Translations under genes and position numbers: made by a program
In this document: one piece after another, positions 24,971-31,969 of the stretch
Layout: the number at the start of each line of letters is the position of its first letter
Numbering within the stretch: the stretch's first letter is position 1
The notes under the pieces: model-generated
The model's input: the letters and a program-made list of their open reading frames with translations, nothing else
What the model was told of the DNA's origin: nothing
Database searches by the model: none
From: an uncultured Collinsella sp.
GTDB taxonomy: Bacteria > Actinomycetota > Coriobacteriia > Coriobacteriales > Coriobacteriaceae
DNA length: 41,033 bases
Reading direction: 5' to 3'
Assembly (NCBI GenBank): GCA_958433005.1
Contig: CAUAWV010000017.1
Span: 1-41,033 of the forward strand

Positions 24971-25006
24971 TTAGTTAGGTAGTGGAATTGTTTTGTGCCT
25001 AACCAA
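24971..25006. promoter_or_regulatory. Probable MarR operator
   Basis: TTAGTTAGGTA (24971-24981) and TGCCTAACCAA (24996-25006) are inverted copies matching at 9 of 11 positions. The right half touches the -10 hexamer of the MarR promoter, so binding would block transcription of the regulator and exporter genes. Confidence 0.6.
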
Positions 25007-25033
25007 TCTAGGAGCATGAGAAATGAATGTCAA
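25005..25033 (-). promoter_or_regulatory. Promoter of the MarR-ABC exporter operon
   Basis: Minus strand: perfect -35 TTGACA (25033-25028), 17-nt spacer, -10 TAGATT (25010-25005). This is the best sigma-70-type promoter in the window. A P1 palindromic element begins 15 bp beyond the -35 box. Confidence 0.75.
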
Positions 25034-25048
25034 GGTACCAAACTTATA

Positions 25049-25188
25049 GTTACGGCGTTTTGCCAAACGCCGTAACCGCTCGACGCTGCAAACCCGCCAG
25101 AGCGGCAATCTGCCTTTCAACTTCGGCGGCATGACCAGAAGGTCAATGCCGCCTTGTTTCAAGGCACCTTGCTCGCTCTGACGGGTTT
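25049..25188. repeat. P1 two-hairpin element, copy 1
   Basis: First hairpin: GTTACGGCGTTT, loop TGCC, AAACGCCGTAAC (25049-25076). Then CGCTCGACGCTGC, then a large stem-loop: outer arms AAACCCGCCAGAGCG (25090-25104) / CGCTCTGACGGGTTT (25174-25188), inner arms GGCGGCAT/ATGCCGCC (25125-25132, 25146-25153) and an apical GACC-AGAA-GGTC. Copies 2 and 3 (30780-30898, 36777-36917) have different arm sequences but the same pairing, and share the GCTCGACGCTGC spacer and apical hairpin. Confidence 0.75.
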
Positions 25189-25264
25189 TCGCTGACTTCG
25201 CCAAAACATCGGCGTTGCCCTTGTTGGGATAGTCGTTGGGGACGCTCTTGTTGAGTGATCCGTG

Positions 25265-25287
25265 GGGGACGGAGGAAAACGAATCAT
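25265..25287. repeat. R2 repeat, intergenic copy (GGGGACGGAGG family)
   Basis: A 23-nt sequence beginning GGGGACGGAGGAAAACG that matches 35180-35202 at 22 of 23 positions; both are preceded by GATCC. It lies in the 712-bp stretch without genes between the MarR and pyridoxal-kinase genes. The related GTTGGGGACGCTCTT (25236-25250) just upstream resembles 35447-35461. Confidence 0.65.
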
Positions 25288-25328
25288 TTTGGGCTGCGGT
25301 GACACCCTTTCGAAGTTGCTTTGCCCAA

Positions 25329-25477
25329 AACTATGCCGGATTACTACGATGGATTCGAAATCTCAGACCTCGGCATTGTTTTTCGGAAAATCACACGCTG
25401 TCTACCTGCGGTTTTGCTGGAGTGCAATTCGTTGTGGTTGGAGACTGGCGGTTTATCGTAGTAATCCGGCATAGTTT
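25329..25477. repeat. P2 palindromic element, copy B (149 bp)
   Basis: Perfect 23-bp terminal arms (25329-25351 and 25455-25477; inner part TTACTACGAT). The core carries GTCTACCTGCGGTTTT (25400-25415), identical to copy A, then AATTCGTTGTGGTTG and CGGTTTATCGTAGTA beside the right arm. Beyond its right end to 25661 I see only a small GTTTCGGAA/TTCCGAAAC repeat and a possible TACACT -10 near 25609 for the next gene. Confidence 0.7.
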
Positions 25478-25661
25478 CGGAATAGTAGTAAATAGATGGC
25501 AGCTACTGTGCCGCTACCGCTGCGATTTTGCCTCCCATTTCCGAAACCTTTCCGCAACAATGTGGCCTCTGCGGCGCCAGCGCCCGCTCGCAACGCCCCC
25601 TGCGCTACACTTAGGCGCACTATGGCGCCGTCGCGTCGCACCCGACCCAAGGGGGACACTC

Positions 25662-26486
25662 ATGAAGAACACTCAGCTGCTGCTGATCAACGATATGTGC
25701 GGCTACGGCAAGGTCGCGCTTTCCGCCATGCTGCCGGTGCTGTCGCACATGGGCTACCGTATCCATAACTTGCCGACGGCGCTCGTTTCCGACACGCTCA
25801 ACTACCCCAAGTTCTACATCCACGACACCACCGAGTACGTGCGTCAAAGCCTCGCTATCTGGGAGGAGCTCGGCTTTGAGTTCGACGCCATCTCGACCGG
25901 CTTTATCGTGACCGAGGAAGAGACGCGCATCATCTCGGACTTTTGCCACCGCCGTGCGCAAAAGGGCACCAAGGTGTTCGTCGATCCCATCATGGGTGAC
26001 AACGGCAAGCTCTATGCCGGCGTGCCCGAGTCCACGATTGGCCTCATGCGGCACCTGCTGGAGTGCGCAGACTACGCGGTGCCCAACTACACCGAGGCCT
26101 GTCTGCTCGCCGATACGCCTATTGCAGAGCAGATCACGCCCGATGAGGCCCGCGCCCTTGTGGACGCCGTGCGCGAGTTGGGTGCCAAGTCGGTGGTCAT
26201 TACGAGCGCCGTGGTCAATGGCACGAACGCGGTTATCGGTTACGACCATGTAGCGGGGGAGTACTTCACGATTCCCTTTGAGCTCATTCCGGTCTATTTC
26301 CCGGGTACGGGCGACACGTTCTCGGCAGTGCTCGTCGGCCGCGTTATGGCAGGTTGGAGTCTGCAGCGCGCGACGTCCGATGCCATGCGCGTGGTGGCTG
26401 AGCTTATCGAGCGCAATGCCGATCAAGAGGACAAGTCGGCCGGCCTGCCCATCGAGGCCTGCTTGGACGTGATCGACCATGAGTAA
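25662..26486 (+). CDS. Pyridoxal/pyridoxamine kinase-like ribokinase-fold protein
   Basis: A 274-aa PfkB/ribokinase-superfamily kinase of the PdxY/PdxK branch. Near the N-terminus NDMCGYGKVALSAMLPVLSHMG is the substrate-binding segment; VDPIMGDNGKLY near residue 110 is characteristic of pyridoxal kinases; the catalytic PGTGDTFS is at 214-221 with base Asp218. Predicted to phosphorylate pyridoxal, pyridoxamine or a related pyrimidine in the vitamin B6 salvage pathway. The ATG at 25662 follows GGGGGAC; an upstream in-frame extension to 25236 crosses repeats P2 and R2 and is not credible. It overlaps the next gene by 8 nt. Confidence 0.85.
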   Translation: MKNTQLLLINDMCGYGKVALSAMLPVLSHMGYRIHNLPTALVSDTLNYPKFYIHDTTEYVRQSLAIWEELGFEFDAISTGFIVTEEETRIISDFCHRRAQKGTKVFVDPIMGDNGKLYAGVPESTIGLMRHLLECADYAVPNYTEACLLADTPIAEQITPDEARALVDAVRELGAKSVVITSAVVNGTNAVIGYDHVAGEYFTIPFELIPVYFPGTGDTFSAVLVGRVMAGWSLQRATSDAMRVVAELIERNADQEDKSAGLPIEACLDVIDHE

Positions 26487-26808
26487 TGCTGGCGAGGGCG
26501 GCGTCAAGCCTGCGGGCGAGAACAAGCCGCTCGGCGCGCCGCGTGGCAAGCGTCCGCGTATCCGCGTGAGCTGCGTGGACCAGCTAGGTGCGTGCCGCTG
26601 CCACCATGGTCACAAGCCGGGCGACGTTTTTGACTTCGACCGAGACCGCGGCAAGATGTGCGCCATGGCCTGCCATGTGGGCTTTCCCTATATCGATATC
26701 CTGCGCTATGGCGGAACCGTGCCTGGCAACGAGCCCGGTACGGCAAAGTTCTGCTGCCCCGAGGTCGACACCCTCAACGTCTGGCTTGCCGAGATCGTCG
26801 ACGAATAG
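26479..26808 (+). CDS. TIGR04076 family cysteine-rich small protein
   Basis: A 109-aa protein of unknown function. After a Pro/Lys-rich tail of about 25 residues comes the TIGR04076 pattern: RIRVSCVDQLGACRCHHGHKPGD, a conserved MCAMACHVGFPYIDILRYGG block and a final CCPE. Seven cysteines and several histidines suggest metal or Fe-S binding, which is not established. Its start (ATGAGTAATG) overlaps the stop of the kinase gene by 8 nt, so translation is probably coupled. The family assignment is from remembered motif layout. Confidence 0.7.
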   Translation: MSNAGEGGVKPAGENKPLGAPRGKRPRIRVSCVDQLGACRCHHGHKPGDVFDFDRDRGKMCAMACHVGFPYIDILRYGGTVPGNEPGTAKFCCPEVDTLNVWLAEIVDE

Positions 26809-26810
26809 GT

Positions 26811-26874
26811 GAGCGTGGATTTTCTCCCGTTTAGAGCGCACTTGAATGCTCAAAGTGGGAGAAAATCCACGCTC
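26811..26874. terminator. 18-bp-arm palindrome, bidirectional terminator
   Basis: GAGCGTGGATTTTCTCCC (26811-26828) and its exact complement (26857-26874); the 28-nt loop holds a nested GAGC..GCTC pair. ATTTTTCAT follows on the plus strand. A third, partial direct copy of the right arm (GCGGGAGATTATCCACGCTC) occurs at 26884-26903. It lies between convergent genes. Confidence 0.7.
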
Positions 26875-26940
26875 ATTTTTCATGCGGGAGATTATCCACG
26901 CTCGTTTCGCGCCGAAGGCGTGGCCTGCGACCTCGCTTTC

Positions 26941-27387
26941 CTACAGCTGCTCGAGCATAGCGGCGCAACCGGCGAGCACGTCGCGGTAGGTGGCATCGAA
27001 ATTGCCGGTGTACCAGGGATCGGCCACGTCGCCGGGGCGCCCGGTCCAATCGAGCAAGCGCGTAATCTTGCCGTCGGGGTCGTCGCCAAAGATGCGACGC
27101 AGGCCACGCGCGTTCTCAGCATCCATATAGACAATGTGGTCCCAGTTGCCATACTCTGCTCGACGCACCTGGCGGGCACGGTGCGCAACGACGGGAATCC
27201 CGACTTCGCGCAGCTTGGCGACCGTGCCATGATGCGGCGGGTTGCCGATCTCCTCAGTTGAGGTCGCTGCGGAATCGATGACAAACTCCGCCTCGCGCCC
27301 AGCGCGGCGCACGAGCTCGGTAAACACCGACTCAGCCATCGTCGAGCGGCAGATGTTCCCATGGCAGATAAACAGTACACGTTGCAT
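26941..27387 (-). CDS. Low-molecular-weight protein tyrosine phosphatase
   Basis: A 148-aa cytosolic phosphatase. The N-terminal P-loop FICHGNICRSTMAE supplies nucleophile Cys8 and Arg14, and DPWYTGNFDATYRDV near residue 125 has the general-acid Asp. The size matches the family (about 150 aa). It removes phosphate from tyrosine (in bacteria sometimes arginine) residues; a partner kinase is not in the window. The ATG at 27387 has AAAGGAAA about 7 nt upstream; an in-frame start at 27432 adds 15 unrelated residues. The MFS gene upstream ends 51 nt from this start, so the two may be co-transcribed. Confidence 0.9.
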   Translation of the reverse strand: MQRVLFICHGNICRSTMAESVFTELVRRAGREAEFVIDSAATSTEEIGNPPHHGTVAKLREVGIPVVAHRARQVRRAEYGNWDHIVYMDAENARGLRRIFGDDPDGKITRLLDWTGRPGDVADPWYTGNFDATYRDVLAGCAAMLEQL

Positions 27388-27438
27388 ATGCGGTTTCCTT
27401 TCGATCGCCATCATCGAGCTCGAGTATCGCATCTGCGC

Positions 27439-28674
27439 TTACGCCCTCGCCCGCTTGCGCTCCCAGCGAGCCAGCTTAATCGTCACCAGCGTAAGCGCCC
27501 AGGCCACAAGCGAGAACGCGGCACCAACCGCGCCAACGTAGGCAATGCCAACGCTGCTCACCACGGCGCCGCCCACTGCGGTGCCAAACGAAATGCCGAC
27601 GTTAAACGCCATGGGTTCTACCGAGCTCGCGAGTACCATCGATTTGGGATGGCGGCTGCGCGCCACGTCCATAAAGTGCGTGATGCATGACACCGAGAAC
27701 AGGTACATGAGCAGCGCTAGGCTAAAGACAAAGACCAGCGCGAGCGGCATGGTGTCGCCCACGGCAAACAGCCCGAGTAACGCCGCAGCTTGCAGCACAA
27801 ACGTCACAAGCAGCGCCTTCATGCCAAAGCGCGCGTCGATCCATCCGCCCAGGATGTTCGAGATCAGGCAGAACACGCCGTAGGCCATAAGCGTGGTACT
27901 GGCTTCGACCGTGCCCATGCCCAGCACCTGCTCAAGATAAGGCGTCACGTAGCCGTAGAATACGTAGACCGAGCCCACGCCAAACAAAAAGATGAGCATG
28001 CCGGTGATGATGCTCGGCTCGCGTAGCAGACCCGCCTGCTCGCGGAAGGTGGCGGGCTCATCGGTCTGCCCAGCGCGCGGCATAAACGCCACGAGCGCTC
28101 CGCAGATTAGAACGGCAAAGGTCAGCGTGCCGTACATGGCCATGTGCCAATCGAGCGTGTCGGCCACAAACTTGCCGATCGAAGTGACAAAGACCATCGC
28201 CACGGAAAACGCACCATATACCACCGAGATGGCAAGCGAAGTTTGCTGCGGGGACAGAAGCTCGGGGATGTACGTCACGCCCACGGCGAGCAGCGCGCCC
28301 GAGACAGAGCCCAGGACAATGCGCGAGATAAACAGCACCTGGAAGTTGGGCGCCAACGCCATGACCAAGTTGCCGAGCACAAAGATGATGCTATAGCACA
28401 CGAGCAGCTGGTAGCGGCGGAAGTGGCCCGTGCTGAGCGCAAGCACCGGCGTCGCGATGGCGTAGACGAGCGCGAACACGCTGATGAGCTGGCCCGCAGT
28501 AGCAAGTGATACGTCGAGTTCCGTTGCCAAGTCGCTCTCGATACCGATGACCACGAACTCGGAGCAGCCGAGCGAGAATCCCAACAGCACGAGCAGCGCC
28601 AGGCAGAGCCTGGTGCGCGCGGGGGAGAGCGCGGCGGCGGTTGACTTACTTTTAGGCGTGGTTGCGGCGGTCAA
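27439..28674 (-). CDS. MFS efflux transporter (DHA1/AraJ-like)
   Basis: A 411-aa twelve-helix major facilitator. The first helix reads FSLGCSEFVVIGIESDLATELDVS and the second QLISVFALVYAIATPVLA, as in the sugar-efflux/drug-efflux (AraJ, YdhP-like) group. These proteins export arabinose-like sugars or drugs; substrate not readable. I chose TTG at 28674, preceded by GGAG at 8 nt; a GTG at 28683 is in frame but abuts the GGAG, and a longer frame to 28794 crosses the R1 and long palindromes. The first 17 residues are Thr/Ala/Ser-rich. Confidence 0.8.
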   Translation of the reverse strand: MTAATTPKSKSTAAALSPARTRLCLALLVLLGFSLGCSEFVVIGIESDLATELDVSLATAGQLISVFALVYAIATPVLALSTGHFRRYQLLVCYSIIFVLGNLVMALAPNFQVLFISRIVLGSVSGALLAVGVTYIPELLSPQQTSLAISVVYGAFSVAMVFVTSIGKFVADTLDWHMAMYGTLTFAVLICGALVAFMPRAGQTDEPATFREQAGLLREPSIITGMLIFLFGVGSVYVFYGYVTPYLEQVLGMGTVEASTTLMAYGVFCLISNILGGWIDARFGMKALLVTFVLQAAALLGLFAVGDTMPLALVFVFSLALLMYLFSVSCITHFMDVARSRHPKSMVLASSVEPMAFNVGISFGTAVGGAVVSSVGIAYVGAVGAAFSLVAWALTLVTIKLARWERKRARA

Positions 28675-28731
28675 GGTTGTCACTCCAATGTCGCATGAAT
28701 AAGCGGGATTCAATCCCTGCAACTCTAACAG

Positions 28732-28764
28732 AATGCGACAAAGGGGCAGTCCCTTTGTCGCATT
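28732..28764. repeat. R1 hairpin repeat, copy 2
   Basis: AATGCGACAAAGGG (28732-28745) and its exact complement (28751-28764) with loop GCAGT: the cleanest member of the R1 family. It lies in the divergent gap upstream of the MFS gene. Confidence 0.7.
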
Positions 28765-28784
28765 GCGCTGCCAGCCAGTCGACC

Positions 28785-28849
28785 AAACCGTCACAACATT
28801 CGATGAAAATCTCGAAAACGAGGAAAAGCGTCGAATGTTGTGACGGTTT
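28785..28849. repeat. 19-bp-arm palindrome upstream of the hypothetical membrane protein
   Basis: Arms 28785-28803 (AAACCGTCACAACATTCGA) and 28831-28849 are exactly complementary; the 27-nt loop holds CTCGAAAACGAG. Unlike the other long palindromes it lies between divergent genes, so a plain terminator role does not fit. Confidence 0.65.
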
Positions 28850-28934
28850 TCCTGTCTGTGCCGGCGAGCTCCAGCGCCGTCTGGGGGTATAAGGCTAGCA
28901 AGTGTTTATTTGCGAGGCCAAGGGGGCGCCCCGT

Positions 28935-29804
28935 ATGGATATCGATAACTTTGAATGGTGGTATAGCGAGGGCGAGGCTCCGGACGAGGAGTGGGACGAG
29001 CCCGCGCCGCGTGACGTGTCGAGCGACGAGGACGAGACCGGCAGCGATGCTGCTGTCGAGCCTGACGCCGCCTCCGATGCCGCCGAGCCTCTGACCTTTG
29101 AGCAGGCTTGGGCCCAGGCTGAGGCCGACGAGGCAAAGGCCGATGCCACGGCCACACTGGGTGAGCCAGCCGACATGTCCATCTCGCCGGCAAAGACCCC
29201 GCAGCCGCGTCACACTATCGATCCCGACAGCACGGCATCCTTCAGCATTCTCGACGTGCCCTCGCAGGGTGCCCAGGCGCCTGCGCCCACGCATCGCCCC
29301 GATCTGGCTCGCGAGGAAGATGCGGGACGTCGCTCTCCGCTTGGCCCCATCCTTATCGCCTTTATGGCCGGCGTTATCGCATGCTCGGTAATTGGAAACG
29401 TCTGGAGCCATGTTGAACAACAGCGCAAAGACGCCGCCAAGGTCGAGATGTCTGTCGAGCAATCGCTCAGCCGCACGCGCTCGGTGCATGTATCGGTCGA
29501 GGTCAAGGACGGCGCGACGTGGGACACCGCGCGCGGCGACAGCCAGATGCTCGTCCATATCGTGGGTCGCACGCTCAAGGGGCAAGCGATCGACGAGTAC
29601 CAATACGTCAATTCCGAAGGTGACGGCATCGAGCTCAAGCCCGGCGACTACGAGCTCACGGTCGATGAGCCGCCCGTCGCCACCGACGGCACGCGTTACC
29701 GTGCCTCAAAGCGCATGGTTCCGGTGAGTTTTAATTCACAGGCGCCCGATACGGTCGATAGCACGCCGCAGGGCGGGTTTGACCTTTACGCTATTGCTCA
29801 ATAA
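28935..29804 (+). CDS. Uncharacterised single-pass membrane protein
   Basis: A 289-aa protein I do not recognise. Residues 1-130 are acidic, Ala/Pro/Asp-rich and probably disordered and cytoplasmic; one membrane helix (LGPILIAFMAGVIACSVIGNV) lies near residues 138-158; then a short coiled stretch (HVEQQRKDAAKVEMSVEQSL) leads to an outside domain of about 100 residues with alternating strands (HVSVEVKDGATW, MLVHIVGRTL, GDYELTVDEPP), which looks like an Ig- or carboxypeptidase-regulatory-like fold. I prefer ATG 28935 with a GGGGG stretch upstream; GTG 28902 is possible. It is the first gene before the epimerase gene, 80 nt apart. Confidence 0.65.
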   Translation: MDIDNFEWWYSEGEAPDEEWDEPAPRDVSSDEDETGSDAAVEPDAASDAAEPLTFEQAWAQAEADEAKADATATLGEPADMSISPAKTPQPRHTIDPDSTASFSILDVPSQGAQAPAPTHRPDLAREEDAGRRSPLGPILIAFMAGVIACSVIGNVWSHVEQQRKDAAKVEMSVEQSLSRTRSVHVSVEVKDGATWDTARGDSQMLVHIVGRTLKGQAIDEYQYVNSEGDGIELKPGDYELTVDEPPVATDGTRYRASKRMVPVSFNSQAPDTVDSTPQGGFDLYAIAQ

Positions 29805-29883
29805 CTGCACCTGTCGCTCAACCCCGCCGCCAAGAGTGGGACAATAGCCCTCGACACCGTTGTTTACTATTGGAGGAAGTAGC

Positions 29884-30777
29884 ATGTCCACCGTCACTAC
29901 CATCAAGCGCGGCGGCCTCACCGCGGCCATCGATTCCATGGGCGCCCAGCTCACGAGCCTTGCCCTCAACGGCAACGAGTATCTGTGGCAGGGCGACCCG
30001 GCCTTTTGGGGCAAGCATGCGCCTATCCTGTTCCCCATCGTGGGATCGCTGCGCAACAACATGGCGACATCTGCGGCCGGCACCTGCGAGATGCCGCGCC
30101 ACGGACTCGCTCGCATCGTCGAGCACAAGTTGGTCGAGGTTTCGGAGGACGGCTCCTCGGTAACGTACGAGATCACTGACACGCCCGAGTCGCTCAAGGC
30201 GTTCCCGTTCCACTTTAAGCTCAACATGACCTATGCCCTGACCGGCGACGCCACGCTCACGCAGACCTTTGCCGTCACCAACACCGGCGACGTGGCCCTG
30301 CCGTTCTCGGTGGGCGGTCATCCTGCATTCAACGTGCCCGCCCCCGGTGCCGAAGACGAGGCGTTCGAGGATTACGAGCTGGCGTTTACCGAGGCTTGGA
30401 CTAACGAGGCCCCCATCATCACGCCCGACGGTCTTATGACGTTCGAGGGCAGCTACAAGGCTCCCGATAACTCGGACGTGCTGCCCATCACGCACCGCAG
30501 CTTCGATAACGACGCCATCATGTTCACCGATGCCCCGGGTTCCACGCTCACGTTGCGCGGCCGCAAGTCGGGCCACGGCGTCAAGATCGACTTTGAGGGC
30601 TTTAAGTACATCGGCGTGTGGTCTGCCGCCAACGACGCCCCGTTTGTGGCGCTCGAGCCCTGGACCGGCCACACCACCATGGACACCGAGGACGACGTCT
30701 TTGAGCACAAGGTCAACACCATTACCTTGGCACCGGGTGAGACGGACGTTCGCAGCTTTAGCGTTACCCTGCTCTAG
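29884..30777 (+). CDS. Aldose 1-epimerase-like protein (LacX type)
   Basis: A 297-aa galactose-mutarotase-fold protein. FSVGGHPAFNVP near residue 150 carries the catalytic His and FVALEPWTG near residue 255 the general-base Glu; GLARIVEHKL and LWQGDPAFWGKHAPILFPIVG near the N-terminus are typical of the LacX/YihR-like branch. It would interconvert sugar anomers, probably in sugar uptake or phosphosugar handling; the substrate cannot be told. GGAGGA lies 6-7 nt before the ATG. A P1 palindromic element begins 2 nt after the stop codon. Confidence 0.88.
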   Translation: MSTVTTIKRGGLTAAIDSMGAQLTSLALNGNEYLWQGDPAFWGKHAPILFPIVGSLRNNMATSAAGTCEMPRHGLARIVEHKLVEVSEDGSSVTYEITDTPESLKAFPFHFKLNMTYALTGDATLTQTFAVTNTGDVALPFSVGGHPAFNVPAPGAEDEAFEDYELAFTEAWTNEAPIITPDGLMTFEGSYKAPDNSDVLPITHRSFDNDAIMFTDAPGSTLTLRGRKSGHGVKIDFEGFKYIGVWSAANDAPFVALEPWTGHTTMDTEDDVFEHKVNTITLAPGETDVRSFSVTLL

Positions 30778-30779
30778 AG

Positions 30780-30898
30780 GTTCCGCCGTTCTAACGAACG
30801 ACGGACCGGTCGACGCTGCGCGCCACCCAGAGCGACAATTTGGCATGAAAAAGGCAAGGCATGACCAGAAGGTCTATGCCTTGCCTTTTTCATGCCAA
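30780..30898. repeat. P1 two-hairpin element, copy 2 (right outer arm missing)
   Basis: First hairpin GTTCCGCCGTTC, loop TAAC, GAACGACGGACC (30780-30807, 10 of 12 pairs). Then GGTCGACGCTGC and the left outer arm GCGCCACCCAGAGCG (30820-30834). The central hairpin is a near-perfect palindrome: GGCAAGGCAT..ATGCCTTGCC with flanking GCATGAAAAA/TTTTTCATGC and apical GACC-AGAA-GGTC. The expected right outer arm is absent; instead the sequence runs into R4. TTTTT after the central stem makes it a good terminator for the epimerase gene. Confidence 0.75.
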
Positions 30899-30907
30899 GT
30901 GGTACAT

Positions 30908-30929
30908 GGGGACAGGTTACTTTGTGCCA
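30908..30929. repeat. R4 motif GGGGACAGGTTACTTTG
   Basis: GGGGACAGGTTACTTTG followed by TGCCA. From memory this matches short sequences found around REP-associated (Y1-type) transposase genes in many bacteria; no transposase is present here. It replaces the right arm of P1 copy 2. Confidence 0.4.
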
Positions 30930-31033
30930 ATCGTCCTCGTGTGTCTATTAATTTTTCGCGCACATGCCGCGCTGCTGGTTGTTGACGTATATCCTGTCTT
31001 ATTGTCAGCAAAACGACATAGGGAAGGCATCAG

Positions 31034-31960
31034 ATGCAACCTCGACTACAGCGCGACGCGCAGGCCCAGCCGGTGTGCAGTCGTCGCATCTTCTTGGGTA
31101 GCGCCCTCGCTGCGAGCGCAACCGTTGTCGCCGGCGCGCTTGCCGGCTGCCAGCGTCCGTCCACACTCAAGGTGGTCCAGCCCACGACGGGCGGCGGTCG
31201 CGATGACCTGTCCGATTCCGTTATCGGCAAGGATAAGATCCGCATCGGCATGGAGGCGGCCTACGCCCCGTACAACTGGCAGGTTTCCGAGGCCAGCGAG
31301 TTCACGATCCCCATCGACAACGTGCAGGGCGCCTACGCCGATGGCTACGACGTGCAGATCGCCAAGATCGTCTGCAAGGCCCTCGGCGGCGAGCCCGTCG
31401 CCGTCAAGCAGAGCTTTTCGGGCCTTATCGATTCGCTTAACAACGGCCAGATTGACCTCATCATCGCCGGCATGAGCGCCACGCCCGAGCGCGAGGAGTC
31501 CGTCGGCTTTTCCGACCCGTACTTCATTGGTTACTTTGGCCTGTTCGTAAAAGAGGGCTCGCCCTACCAAAACGCCACCAAGCTCAGCGACTTCAGCGGT
31601 GCCACGGTGCTCGGCCAAAAGGACACCATGCTCGATACCGTCATCGACGAGATTCCGGGCGTTGTGCACAAGAACCCGGTCGATTCGGTCCCCACGGTGT
31701 TCTCGAATCTGCTGCAGGGCACGTGCGACGCCGTGACCTACAACACTGAGAACGAAAAGGGCTATATGGCCCAAAATCCCGGTATCGTCCCCATCCACTT
31801 TGCCGAGGGCGAGGGCTTTAAGCAGGAGGTCACGGCGAATGTCGGTTGCCGCAAGGGATCGGACAAACTGCTTAAGCTCATCGACAAGACACTCAAGGGC
31901 ATCAGCCAGGAGGAGCGCGACCAGATGTGGGACGCGTGCCTCGACCGTCAGCCGGCATAG
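31034..31960 (+). CDS. Amino acid ABC transporter substrate-binding lipoprotein
   Basis: A 308-aa extracellular binding protein of the polar amino acid (family 3) type. The signal peptide has SRRIFLG at residues 16-22, close to a twin-arginine motif, and a lipobox GALAGC with Cys39 as lipidation site. The mature part shows IRIGMEAAYAPYNW, DGYDVQIAKIVCKAL, IDLIIAGMSATPEREESVGFSDPY and LGQKDTMLD, all typical for this fold. AGGGAAGG lies 6 nt before the ATG. It starts a tight three-gene operon (9 nt to the permease). The amino acid is not readable from the sequence. Confidence 0.9.
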   Translation: MQPRLQRDAQAQPVCSRRIFLGSALAASATVVAGALAGCQRPSTLKVVQPTTGGGRDDLSDSVIGKDKIRIGMEAAYAPYNWQVSEASEFTIPIDNVQGAYADGYDVQIAKIVCKALGGEPVAVKQSFSGLIDSLNNGQIDLIIAGMSATPEREESVGFSDPYFIGYFGLFVKEGSPYQNATKLSDFSGATVLGQKDTMLDTVIDEIPGVVHKNPVDSVPTVFSNLLQGTCDAVTYNTENEKGYMAQNPGIVPIHFAEGEGFKQEVTANVGCRKGSDKLLKLIDKTLKGISQEERDQMWDACLDRQPA

Positions 31961-31969
31961 GGAGGCAGC

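Noticed and set aside
25236..25661. Upstream extension of the pyridoxal-kinase gene by 142 codons
   Set aside because: It runs through repeats R2 and P2, has no family similarity and no ribosome site; the ATG at 25662 starts exactly at the kinase domain.
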